A stretch of 40,471 nt of DNA. It comes from an uncultured Thermotogae bacterium (GTDB taxonomy: Bacteria; Thermotogota; Thermotogae; Mesoaciditogales; Mesoaciditogaceae). Made by a program: the position numbers and the translations under genes. The first letter of the stretch is position 1, and each line of letters opens with the position of its first letter. Of the stretch, positions 33,013 through 40,471 are shown piece by piece. Location of the stretch: NCBI GenBank assembly GCA_913056255.1, contig CAJXLN010000015.1, forward strand, positions 1 through 40,471, written 5' to 3'. Under the pieces are notes generated by a model. It saw nothing but the letters and a program-made list of their open reading frames with translations, had not been told where the DNA came from and ran no database searches.

Positions 33013-34113
33013 TCACACAGATAATGTAGCTGTATATTCCCTCGAAAGAGTTTCGATAAGTTCTTTAACGGAGATGATTTTATCTATCCGATAAGCGTTG
33101 GCCCCTGCAAAGGCAAATCCATTTTCGAGGTTTCCCCTTTTGGCATTGGTCAGCGCCTCGTTAATGCAATATGGAACTTTTCTAAAATCACATGTTTTTA
33201 AGCATTTCCATGAACATTTGAATGGCTTTTTAATACCGGCATTTACATCATCTAAAAATTTATTTTTTATCGCTCTTCCTGGTAATCCAACAGGACTGTT
33301 TATTACAGTAAGATCATTCTTTTTACATTTTACATACATTTCCTTGAATTTTACAGAAGCATCGCATTCATGAGTTGCAACAAATCTGGTTGCCATTTGC
33401 ACTCCTTGAGCTCCTAACTGAAAGAATTTATGAATATCGCTACCGGTAAATATGCCGCCTGCGGCTATCACCGGTATATTTTTGCCGAAACGTTCCTCAT
33501 AAGGTTTTACTTCGGATATTACATTCGGCACAATCTTTTCTAACGTGTAATTCGGATCGTTAATCTGTTCTCTTTTAAATCCAAGATGCCCGCCAGCCAT
33601 TGGCCCTTCAACAACTATCGCATCCGGCACGTAGTTGTATCTTTTTGCCCAATATTGGAATATGATTTTAGCTGCTCTTCCAGAAGAAACTATAGGAACA
33701 ATTTTGGTTGAGATCTTCTTTAAACCATCTGGCATCAATATTTCCATGTTTTTCAATGGTAATCCAGCACCAAGAAAGAGTAGATCTGCCCCTTCTTCCA
33801 CTGAAGTCTTTACAAGATTGTCAAAATCCGAAAGAGCCACCATTACGTTTACGCCTACGATGCCATCTGTCATTTCTTTAGCCTTTCTGATCTCTTTTCG
33901 CAAAGCCCTTTCATTTGCTTTCTTGAAATTCACGTCGAAGTCTTCTTCAAGCATACCTATTCCTGCAGCAGCGATAACACCGATCGCCCCCTCGTTTGCG
34001 ACAGCTGAAGCCAATCCGGATAAAGAAATTCCAACACCCATCCCTCCTTGAATGATCGGTACTTCAGCTTCCAAATCTCCTATTCGGAGTTTTGGCATCT
34101 TTCTCAAAACCAT
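33013..34113 (-). CDS. NAD(P)H-dependent flavin oxidoreductase, FabK/nitronate monooxygenase family
   Basis: 366 residues, FMN-binding TIM barrel: PIIQGGMGVGISLSGLASAVANEG, GVNVMVAL, VEGPMAGGHLGF, and VIAAGGIFTGSDIHKFFQLGAQGVQMATRF (phosphate-binding end). A C-terminal segment CSWKCLKTCDFRKVPYC has four closely spaced cysteines, a feature of the anaerobe group of this family and possibly a metal or cluster site. Enoyl-ACP reductase (FabK) and nitronate monooxygenase are both possible; no fab genes adjoin. AAGGAGG is 7 bases before the ATG. It precedes the ATP-grasp gene by about 67 bases without an obvious promoter between, so it may be part of the same operon. Confidence 0.82.
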   Translation of the reverse strand: MVLRKMPKLRIGDLEAEVPIIQGGMGVGISLSGLASAVANEGAIGVIAAAGIGMLEEDFDVNFKKANERALRKEIRKAKEMTDGIVGVNVMVALSDFDNLVKTSVEEGADLLFLGAGLPLKNMEILMPDGLKKISTKIVPIVSSGRAAKIIFQYWAKRYNYVPDAIVVEGPMAGGHLGFKREQINDPNYTLEKIVPNVISEVKPYEERFGKNIPVIAAGGIFTGSDIHKFFQLGAQGVQMATRFVATHECDASVKFKEMYVKCKKNDLTVINSPVGLPGRAIKNKFLDDVNAGIKKPFKCSWKCLKTCDFRKVPYCINEALTNAKRGNLENGFAFAGANAYRIDKIISVKELIETLSREYTATLSV

Positions 34114-34149
34114 AAATCAACCTCCTTAAAAATCATCTCTTCAATTGTA

Positions 34150-34155
34150 ATTATA
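34150..34155 (-). promoter_or_regulatory. -10 box for the flavin oxidoreductase operon
   Basis: TATAAT on the minus strand 37 bases before the ATG; -35 not recognisable. No gene is credible between here and the tRNA. Confidence 0.45.
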
Positions 34156-34263
34156 CACTTATCTTGAAAGAGTCCGAGTTTTGTGATCAAGAGGGGAAAA
34201 CCCCTTATTTCAATGGAGAGATGAAAGTGATGTACGTCAGTGCACGGATAAGCAAAAAACACT

Positions 34264-34291
34264 TTGAATTTAGACAGATATGTGATACAAT
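34264..34291 (+). promoter_or_regulatory. Promoter of tRNA-Pro
   Basis: TTGAAT (34264-34269), 16-base spacer, TACAAT (34286-34291) preceded by TGA. Transcription would give a leader of nearly 90 bases before the tRNA. Confidence 0.55.
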
Positions 34292-34385
34292 CTACATGCA
34301 AGTCAGTGACTGCCGGAATTCAAGCCTGTGAAGAGCGTATAAAAGAAGCAGGAAAGCTAAAGGTGGTTGGTGTTTTACTTTGCAT

Positions 34386-34460
<75 letters not shown>

Positions 34461-34475
34461 TTAATTAATTAACAG

Positions 34476-34499
34476 CGCGGGCTCGAAGCCCGCGTTTTT
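34476..34499 (+). terminator. Intrinsic terminator of tRNA-Pro
   Basis: CGCGGGCT (34476-34483) and AGCCCGCG (34487-34494) form 8 perfect pairs around CGA, followed by TTTTT (34495-34499). Confidence 0.9.
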
Positions 34500-34567
34500 C
34501 GGATACAGTGCAAAAAATGTCATTAACCTTCTTACCCATCTGAAGTAAGAACCTACTTTTTTCAGAT

Positions 34568-35485
34568 TTACAGATCAACTTCTATTTTCTTCATATTCTC
34601 TCTGAAATAAGCATGAGACATGTTAGGAGTGTTGTAGGCATATCCTATTTCACCATGTCTGTCCACAACTATAATACCCGCTTCGGTTCCCACAGTGTTA
34701 TCAAGATAATTTAACGCCGCTGTAGCAGCGTGTTGAGCATCAAGCCCCATTTTGAGAAAATCCGCAGCGACTTTGGTGATCAAAACTCTCATCATGCCTT
34801 CTCCAAGACCAGTTGAAGAAGCGGCTCCACTTGGAGTTGCATAAGTGCCGGCCCCGGGAATGGGAGTATCTCCGACTCTACCAAGTAATTTCAGAAAAAC
34901 ACCGCCCGTGGACGTTGCCGCAGCTGCTTCTCCATGTGAATCAACGGCTACAGCTCCAACTGTACCGTGGAGAAACTCAGGATGCTCCTTGAAAAGCTTT
35001 CGGAGTTTTGGCCAATCTTTATAATCACCGTTAAGAAAGTCTTTGCGATAATTTTCCCATTGTTCTCGCCTTCTTTGAACGATTGGATCATGAAATTCGA
35101 ATTTCATGAGCTTTGCGAAGTTATTGGCACCATCTCCAGCCAACAGCACATGATCTGTTTTTTCCATAACTTGTCTTGCCAAACTTATGGGGTGGCGTAT
35201 GTTTTTTACCCCAGCCACCGCTCCAAAGTCAAAATTAGGACCATACGCGATCGCAGCATCCATTTCAACTTCTCCGTTAAAAGTCAGAACAGAACCTGTA
35301 CCGGCATTAAAACTTGGATCATCTTCCAGCACCTTTACCGCCGCTTCGACGGCATCCAAAGATCTGCCTCCACTTTTAAGTATTTCTAAACCTGCCTCAA
35401 CAGCATTTTTAGTGCCTTTCTTCACGGAGTCAAATCTCTCAGGATGTACTTTCCCAGCGCCTCCGTGAACTAATATAGCGTACAT
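34568..35485 (-). CDS. Isoaspartyl peptidase / plant-type L-asparaginase
   Basis: N-terminal-nucleophile hydrolase that cuts itself before the catalytic Thr and then cleaves beta-aspartyl dipeptides or asparagine. 305 residues. Seen: VHGGAG at the N terminus, FNAGTGSVLTFNGEVEMDAAI, the autocleavage site HGTVGAVAVD with Thr175, GRVGDTPIPGAGTYA (substrate loop) and STGLGEGMMRVL. No signal peptide, so cytoplasmic. Its own ribosome site is weak (ACGAGA), whereas a 19-codon ORF with a strong site ends 22 bases upstream, suggesting coupled translation. Confidence 0.93.
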   Translation of the reverse strand: MYAILVHGGAGKVHPERFDSVKKGTKNAVEAGLEILKSGGRSLDAVEAAVKVLEDDPSFNAGTGSVLTFNGEVEMDAAIAYGPNFDFGAVAGVKNIRHPISLARQVMEKTDHVLLAGDGANNFAKLMKFEFHDPIVQRRREQWENYRKDFLNGDYKDWPKLRKLFKEHPEFLHGTVGAVAVDSHGEAAAATSTGGVFLKLLGRVGDTPIPGAGTYATPSGAASSTGLGEGMMRVLITKVAADFLKMGLDAQHAATAALNYLDNTVGTEAGIIVVDRHGEIGYAYNTPNMSHAYFRENMKKIEVDL

Positions 35486-35507
35486 TATTCTCGTTGGTTT
35501 ACAAAAC

Positions 35508-35567
35508 TCACCTAAAATGGTGAATTTTGAAGGTAGCCTTTCTCCTACCTGCTAAATGATTAAACAT
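35508..35567 (-). CDS. Possible 19-residue leader peptide
   Basis: GGAGGTG lies 5 bases before an ATG that opens a 19-codon basic ORF (MFNHLAGRRKATFKIHHFR) ending at TGA 22 bases before the asparaginase start. Within it GGTAG/CTACC and TCACC/GGTGA can form small hairpins. The strong ribosome site so far upstream of a weakly initiated gene is the main support. It could be a leader peptide or simply an upstream ribosome entry site. Confidence 0.4.
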   Translation of the reverse strand: MFNHLAGRRKATFKIHHFR

Positions 35568-35619
35568 CTAAGCACCTCCAATTTCTTTTCTTGTAAGATT
35601 CAAGACTAACTCCCCTTAT

Positions 35620-36057
35620 TTAGGGGTTTATGTCTTTTTTTCTCACAAGGGCAAGATCGTCTATGATCTTTTGCTCTTCTCTAAGTACATTCAGATTGTA
35701 CACCTTTTTTTGAAGATTTTTAAGATTTTCCAGGGCTTTGTGTTCTTTGTACATCTCTGTATACTTTTCTCTCATCTCGTCTAAACGCTTTTCAAGCTCA
35801 ATTAATTGTGAAACCAATTCCTTACGATGCAGGTACAGAGATTGAATGTAACTCATCCATTCTTTTAAAAGGCGTATATTGCCAATCCCACTATCCATTT
35901 TTTCCTGAGAATTGGAGATTTCCTCTGTTGCAGATTCAATCTTTGATCTGATCTTCTCTACTTCACCGTTCAACTTTGAAATTTCTATCTTGAGTATCTC
36001 GAGATTTGAAGCTTTCATCTCCAAAAGCTTATGAAGGCTGAATTTGAATTTTCTCAC
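35620..36057 (-). CDS. FliJ-like coiled-coil protein
   Basis: 145 residues, nearly all amphipathic coiled coil. The N terminus (FKFSLHKLLEMKASNLEILK) and the C terminus (NLNVLREEQKIIDDLALVRKK) match the layout of FliJ, the flagellar export chaperone that contacts the FliI ATPase and FlhA. No other flagellar gene is in the window, so the call rests on shape and end motifs. GTG start at 36057 with GAGGA 7 bases upstream. 21 bases after the inositol-phosphatase gene, in the pheST operon direction. Confidence 0.6.
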   Translation of the reverse strand: MRKFKFSLHKLLEMKASNLEILKIEISKLNGEVEKIRSKIESATEEISNSQEKMDSGIGNIRLLKEWMSYIQSLYLHRKELVSQLIELEKRLDEMREKYTEMYKEHKALENLKNLQKKVYNLNVLREEQKIIDDLALVRKKDINP

Positions 36058-36078
36058 ATCGTTTTCCTCGGGGACAAG

Positions 36079-36870
36079 TTACGCATTTGTCAAAATCTTT
36101 GTTATTTTCGATATCAGAGCGGAATTGGTAACGAGTATGCTGTTAGAATAAATGGAGAACTCTTCACCAATTCCGCTCACAACGGCTCCAGCTTCTTTTG
36201 CTATAAGAGATCCGGCTGCAACGTCCCATGGCTTTAGCGAGTACTCCCAAAAAGCATCTATTCTTCCTGCAGCCACATAACACTGGTCGAGAACTGCGCT
36301 TCCAAAAATTCGTACAGCCCTAACTCTTCCAAAAAAAGCTTCATAGTCTTTCAAAACCTTTTCTCTCATTTTTTCTGCACTGTACTGATATCCTGTATTT
36401 ACAATACAGTGCTCCAGCTCTGAAATGTTGCTAACGTGTATTTCGTTGCCATTCATCTTCGCGCCATGTCCCCTTGTCGCTTCGAACAGCTCATTAATGA
36501 AAGGATCGTACACGACGGCAATTTGGGGTTCATTCTTTTCAACAACTGCTATTGAAATACATGAGTGGGGAATTCCCTTTGAAAAGTTCGTGGTTCCATC
36601 TATGGGATCGACGATCCATAATCTTTTATCAGGGGCAAAAGCTTTTGTTGTTCCCGTTTCTTCACCAAGCACTGAATCGTTTGGGAAAGCTGACAATACG
36701 GAATTCTTAACCATTCTTTCGATCTCAACGTCTACATTTGTGACAATGTCGTAAAAACCACTTTTGGTTTTAGTCCAATTCAACGAATTGATATTAGACT
36801 TGATGATTTTGCCCATATCCTGGGCTAAACCCTTAGCGAATTCAAGTGTCAGAAGATCGTATTTTTCCAT
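36079..36870 (-). CDS. Inositol monophosphatase family protein
   Basis: Mg-dependent sugar-phosphate phosphatase fold, 263 residues. Metal sites: GEETG, WIVDPIDGTTNF and WDVAAGSLIAKEAGA are all intact; DIVTNVDVEIE is the N-terminal metal-related helix. Likely substrates are inositol monophosphate or, as in some thermophiles, fructose 1,6-bisphosphate or a compatible-solute precursor; sequence alone does not decide. ATG start 4 bases after the pheT stop. Confidence 0.9.
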   Translation of the reverse strand: MEKYDLLTLEFAKGLAQDMGKIIKSNINSLNWTKTKSGFYDIVTNVDVEIERMVKNSVLSAFPNDSVLGEETGTTKAFAPDKRLWIVDPIDGTTNFSKGIPHSCISIAVVEKNEPQIAVVYDPFINELFEATRGHGAKMNGNEIHVSNISELEHCIVNTGYQYSAEKMREKVLKDYEAFFGRVRAVRIFGSAVLDQCYVAAGRIDAFWEYSLKPWDVAAGSLIAKEAGAVVSGIGEEFSIYSNSILVTNSALISKITKILTNA

Positions 36871-36874
36871 GAAT

Positions 36875-39235
36875 TCACGACACCTTTCTGACGATCACGC
36901 CACTCTTCGAATCGAGTTCCTCCACGAGCGATGTGAACGCAACATTTATTTCTTCTTCAGAAAGCGTTTTTTCCATTGAACCGTAAGTGATGGTTATTGT
37001 AAGACTGTACGAACCCTTTGGAACATTTTTTCCAATGTAGAAATCTGAAACTTTGAGTCCCATAATGTATTTTGATGATTTTTTTGCGATTTTTATGATA
37101 TCCTCAGCCTTTGCTTTTCCCTTTTTCACAAACATGGAGATATCTTTAGATGAAACAGGATATTGAGAATACTTAACGTACCTTGCGGGCTTCTGTGCTT
37201 TGAAGATCTTTTCTAAATCCACCTCTGCAAAATAAACCGGAGAGTGCACATTCATAAAATCTCTAATTTCAACAGGAAGTTCTCCTATAATCCCGCATTT
37301 CTGGCCGTTTACAAGTATCTCCGCACCTCGCCCAACCTCAAAATCAACCATATCTTTCTGGCGAAATTCGAGTTCAACGTGCATGAGCTCGCCCACAGCC
37401 TCTACGTCACCTTTCAAATTCAAAAGCTCCATATTCCTTTTGTCAGTGTAATCGTATGGATTAATTCTGCCTGTCGCCATGATACCGAGTTTTTCCGATT
37501 CGGATTTTTCACTGAAAACCTTTCCCATTTCGAAAAATCTCACGGAAGATTGTTGATGATTAACGTTATACGCTACAACACTCATAAGTCCAAACTTCAA
37601 GCTTGGCCTCATTAGAGACATCTCGGGTGATATTGGATTGACAAGCTTTGGACTTTTCATAACCTTTTCCCCACTCGGATCTGATGTTTTTACAAGTTTA
37701 GGATCCACAAATGGATAAGTGACTGCTTCGTAGTATCCAAAACCGACCATTGCGTTTTTCACGTTGTCTTTGAATTTCCACCATTTATTTTCCTTAATCG
37801 CAATATAAGGTAGTGAAAGACTTGTGGGAAGATTGTCCAGTCCGTGAATTCTTGCGAATTCTTCTATTAAATCAACGTCTTCGGATATATCTTGTCTGAA
37901 AGTCGGAACGGTGATCGCCCATCCATCTGATTCAGTTGATACTTCCATTCCAAGTCGTTGGAATATCTCCACAACTTCTGATGGCTCCGGCTCATAGGCG
38001 ATATAAGAGGCAAGGCGCTTTCGAGGAAGAAAAACTTTCTTTGGCCCAATTCGTGTTGGATAAAGATCAGATCCTCCAGCGACCGTTCCGCCGGCAAATT
38101 TGACTACCATATCCACAAGTCTTTTCGCAACGAATTCCGTGCTGTTCGGATCCACGCCACGCTCAAATCTGAAAGATGCATCAGTTGAAAGCCCGATAGC
38201 CCTTGAGGTTTTTCTTATTTTCACCGGATCGAATGTTGCAATTTCGAGCAACACATTTTTTGTGGAATATGTAACGCCTGTCTCTTTGCCTCCTATTACC
38301 CCAGCTATGGCAAGAGGATTCTCCCCATCCGTGATCAGAATATCTTTGCCATTCAACTTGTACTCCTTTGAATTCAGAGCAAGAAGCTTTTCACCATCGC
38401 GCGCGTTACGTACCACTATTTTAGAATGTGGGATCTTGTCGAAATCGAATACATGCACAGGATGCCCGAGTTCCATCATGACGTAGTTAGTCATGTCAGC
38501 GATGTTGTTTATAGGCCTGAGACCTACAGAGGCTAACCTTCGTTTCATCCAAAGAGGGGAGTCTTTGACTTTTACTCCGTCTATCCTAATTGCCATGTAT
38601 CTCCAGCATCCACTTGACTCAATTGAAACATCCACTCCAGATCGCGGAAGCTCAGCTGATAGCCTGGGCAGTTTCAGCTCTTTCTTTTCAACTGCTGCAA
38701 CTTCTCTTGCCAAGCCAACGTGTGAAAGACAGTCCGGTCGATTGGGTGTTATTTCAAGTTCAAAAGATGTAAGATCGAGATTCAACAGATCGATAACGTT
38801 CTTTCCCAATTCCATTTCTTTTCCAAACCTGAAAACGTGAGCAGAGTGAGACTCCAATCCCATTTCTTTGAGAGAGAGCATCATTCCATGTGTTTTTATC
38901 CCTCTGATCTCAACAGACTCGACTTTCTTTCCATCAGCCGTCGTGGATTCGTGCGCCGGGGCAAAGGCAACCACATCGTTGACTTGAACTGTTTTATCAG
39001 AAGTGACGGTTGTGTAAAGCTTTCCACCATCTGTCACTTTACACACATTGAGATTATCGGCATTTGGATGTGGAATAACTTCCATAACTTTTCCTGAAAC
39101 AACACCTTTGAGTTTTTCAAAAGGTCTTTCTATCTCTTCAACTTCACTACCTGACATGGTTAATTCATTTGAAAGTTTCTCTATATCATCAGTCGAATTG
39201 ACGTAATCTTTAAGCCACTGAACACATATCTTCAA
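36875..39235 (-). CDS. pheT: Phenylalanyl-tRNA synthetase beta subunit
   Basis: About 786 residues; forms the alpha2-beta2 enzyme with PheS and carries editing and tRNA-binding functions. Domains in order: core start KICVQWLKDYV, EMAP/tRNA-binding OB domain (VMEVIPHPNADNLNVCKV), B3/B4 editing region (ELEITPNRPDCLSHVGLARE), B5 (DVDLIEEFARIHG) and the C-terminal ferredoxin-like anticodon-binding domain (YSQYPVSSKDISMFV). I choose TTG at 39235 because AGGAGTGA is 5-6 bases before it and the protein then begins KICVQWL as in the family; a GTG at 39244 extends it by three codons. Confidence 0.95.
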   Translation of the reverse strand: MKICVQWLKDYVNSTDDIEKLSNELTMSGSEVEEIERPFEKLKGVVSGKVMEVIPHPNADNLNVCKVTDGGKLYTTVTSDKTVQVNDVVAFAPAHESTTADGKKVESVEIRGIKTHGMMLSLKEMGLESHSAHVFRFGKEMELGKNVIDLLNLDLTSFELEITPNRPDCLSHVGLAREVAAVEKKELKLPRLSAELPRSGVDVSIESSGCWRYMAIRIDGVKVKDSPLWMKRRLASVGLRPINNIADMTNYVMMELGHPVHVFDFDKIPHSKIVVRNARDGEKLLALNSKEYKLNGKDILITDGENPLAIAGVIGGKETGVTYSTKNVLLEIATFDPVKIRKTSRAIGLSTDASFRFERGVDPNSTEFVAKRLVDMVVKFAGGTVAGGSDLYPTRIGPKKVFLPRKRLASYIAYEPEPSEVVEIFQRLGMEVSTESDGWAITVPTFRQDISEDVDLIEEFARIHGLDNLPTSLSLPYIAIKENKWWKFKDNVKNAMVGFGYYEAVTYPFVDPKLVKTSDPSGEKVMKSPKLVNPISPEMSLMRPSLKFGLMSVVAYNVNHQQSSVRFFEMGKVFSEKSESEKLGIMATGRINPYDYTDKRNMELLNLKGDVEAVGELMHVELEFRQKDMVDFEVGRGAEILVNGQKCGIIGELPVEIRDFMNVHSPVYFAEVDLEKIFKAQKPARYVKYSQYPVSSKDISMFVKKGKAKAEDIIKIAKKSSKYIMGLKVSDFYIGKNVPKGSYSLTITITYGSMEKTLSEEEINVAFTSLVEELDSKSGVIVRKVS

Positions 39236-39246
39236 CAGAATCACTC

Positions 39247-40236
39247 CTAAAAATTCTTCAAGAAATCCAGATAATTCCTCGGAAATTCACGTATATCGCT
39301 GATTCCATATTTCAGCATGGCAATTCTTTCTATTCCCATTCCAAATGCAAATCCTTGCCATTCTTTGGGGTCAATTCCCACATTTCGCAAAACCTGCGGA
39401 TGAACCATTCCAGCTCCTAAAAGTTCCAACCATTTGCCCTTACCTTCTGGGAAAGAAACATCAACTTCGATACTTGGCTCGGTAAAGGGAAAATAGTGTG
39501 GGCGGAAACGAATCGGCTTGTCATTTCCGAAAATGGATTTTATGGCATTCTCCAAAGTACCCTTCAAATCCGAAATGGAGACATTTTTATCTACTACGAG
39601 TCCTTCAATTTGAAAAAATGCAGGTAGATGAGAAGAATCGTAATCCTTTCTGTACACACGCCCTGGAGAGATGACTCTCAAAGGTGGTTTCCGAGATTCC
39701 ATAGTTCGAATTTGAACTGAGGACGTGTGAGTTCTCAACAGTCGTCCATCATTCACATAAAAAGTATCGTGAAGGTCTCTGGCAGGATGCCATTCAGGCG
39801 TGTTCAAAGCTTCGAAATTGTAGTAAGAACTCTCTATTTCCGGACCTTCTACAACTTCGAAACCCATTTTGTTGAATATATCAACGCATTCCTGAGTTAT
39901 CTGAGAAATTGGATGAAGTTTTCCAAAATTCCTACGAGCCCCGGGCAACGTGAGATCTATCGATTTTTCCACAATTTTGTGCTGTTCTTCCATTTTCTTT
40001 AGCTCGTGAATCTTATCCAATAACAAAGACTCTATCTCTCGTTTCGCATCGTTCAACATTTTCCCGAGTTCAGCACGTTTTTCGGGAGAAAGTTTCTTGA
40101 TCTCTGCGAATTTGGACTTGAGAAGACCATTTTTTCCAAGAATGTCAACTTTCATTTTTTTTGCTTCCACAAGAGTATTCACTCTTTTGATTTTTTCCTT
40201 TACGTTTTTTATGAATGTTTCACTTATCTCTTCCAT
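39247..40236 (-). CDS. pheS: Phenylalanyl-tRNA synthetase alpha subunit
   Basis: Class II catalytic subunit. N-terminal coiled coil (about 1-90), then motif 1 region (LHPISQITQECVDIFNKMGFEVVEGPEIES), motif 2 (RTHTSSVQIRTM and PGRVYRKDYDSSHLPAFFQIEGL) and motif 3 (FAFGMGIERIAMLKYGI). ATG at 40236 is preceded by GGGGG at 6-7 bases; another ATG at 40248 would put that ribosome site inside the gene. The pheT gene follows within about ten bases. Confidence 0.96.
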   Translation of the reverse strand: MEEISETFIKNVKEKIKRVNTLVEAKKMKVDILGKNGLLKSKFAEIKKLSPEKRAELGKMLNDAKREIESLLLDKIHELKKMEEQHKIVEKSIDLTLPGARRNFGKLHPISQITQECVDIFNKMGFEVVEGPEIESSYYNFEALNTPEWHPARDLHDTFYVNDGRLLRTHTSSVQIRTMESRKPPLRVISPGRVYRKDYDSSHLPAFFQIEGLVVDKNVSISDLKGTLENAIKSIFGNDKPIRFRPHYFPFTEPSIEVDVSFPEGKGKWLELLGAGMVHPQVLRNVGIDPKEWQGFAFGMGIERIAMLKYGISDIREFPRNYLDFLKNF

Positions 40237-40270
40237 ATAATCCCCCATTAGCTTATAGATTTATCAAAAG

Positions 40271-40276
40271 ATTATA
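40271..40276 (-). promoter_or_regulatory. Extended -10 promoter of pheST operon
   Basis: TATAAT on the minus strand preceded by TGT (TGn), 35 bases before the pheS start. No T-box features are visible between the promoter and the gene. Confidence 0.6.
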
Positions 40277-40364
40277 ACACGCTGAGATCTAAAATATTCT
40301 CTTTCATAGAAATCGGATGAAAAGATGTAAAAAGTCACTAAGAGCTTATCCCTAAACAAAAATA

Positions 40365-40471
40365 GGAGCGGAGATGCTCTTTAGCACCATCTTTTCCGCT
40401 TTCACGACCATGCTGGGAGAGCGGAGGAGTGGAGGTGCCCTTTGGCACCATCTTTTCCACTTTTATGCCCG
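40365..40471. repeat. Two tandem hairpin repeats, 61-base period, reaching the window edge
   Basis: Unit 1: AGCGGA (40367-40372) pairs with TCCGCT (40395-40400), enclosing GATGCT-CTTT-AGCACC. Unit 2: AGTGGA (40428-40433) pairs with TCCACT (40456-40461), enclosing GGTGCC-CTTT-GGCACC. The units differ by paired substitutions that keep the outer stem. An extra AGCGGA at 40420-40425 lies between them. No coding frame is evident; the array may continue past base 40471. Confidence 0.65.

Noticed and set aside
34104-34301. 65-codon minus-strand ORF upstream of the flavin oxidoreductase
   Set aside because: It covers the predicted promoter and ribosome site of the next gene, has no ribosome site of its own and resembles nothing known.
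35612-35626. CCCCT/AGGGG hairpin at the end of the FliJ-like gene as a terminator
   Set aside because: The stem is only 5 pairs and no T-run follows on the minus strand.
40365-40471. CRISPR array at the right edge
   Set aside because: There are only two units, they are not identical, the intervening sequence is itself related to the unit, and no cas genes are present.

Overview
The window looks like a chromosomal segment of a member of the Thermotogota or a close anaerobic relative. This is inferred from the mur/fts gene order, the fermentative and ABC-transport gene set, the cytoplasmic GH13 enzyme, frequent TTG/GTG starts behind strong GGAGG ribosome sites, and moderately AT-rich DNA. The genus cannot be fixed from sequence alone. 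Most genes are on the minus strand in tightly packed operons.

Layout. 1-1950: 3' part of an IS4-type transposase, a CGGC-domain protein, and a 565-base gene-free stretch with palindromes and a terminator-like hairpin. 1951-2631: DUF554 membrane protein. 2615-10858 (minus): eno-murE-murF-mraY-murD-ftsW-murG, almost all overlapping; murC is absent. 10919-15579 (minus): GH13 cyclomaltodextrinase-like enzyme behind a three-gene 2-hydroxyacyl-CoA-dehydratase-like set (ATPase activase plus COG3581- and COG3580-type proteins). 15717-18766 (minus): a lipoprotein whose C-terminal domain looks like a cohesin, followed by a secreted papain-family protease ending in a dockerin-like module, behind a perfect TTGACA-N17-TATAAT promoter. 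18894-20282: PepV-type dipeptidase. 20459-20788: small acidic protein. 20802-26485 (minus): BMP/nucleoside-type ABC transporter with two tandem receptors, preceded by a riboswitch-like leader. 26815-28470: asd and a small S1-domain protein. 28474-34113 (minus): flavin oxidoreductase, D-Ala-D-Ala-ligase-like ATP-grasp enzyme, opine-dehydrogenase-like enzyme, a protein resembling a fused glutamate mutase (GlmS-GlmE), and ispE. 34386-34460: tRNA-Pro(TGG). 34568-40236 (minus): isoaspartyl peptidase preceded by a possible 19-codon leader ORF, FliJ-like protein, inositol monophosphatase, pheT, pheS. The right edge carries two 61-base-spaced hairpin repeats with compensatory base changes.

The best candidates for something undescribed are: (i) the ATP-grasp / opine dehydrogenase / fused B12-mutase cassette, three genes joined by 4-base overlaps; (ii) the lipoprotein-cohesin plus dockerin-protease pair, which would tether a protease to the cell surface; and (iii) the structured leader of the ABC transporter operon, where one strand can pair either with the base of an aptamer-like fold or inside a hairpin just before the receptor gene. 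The split dehydratase-like trio is also functionally open.
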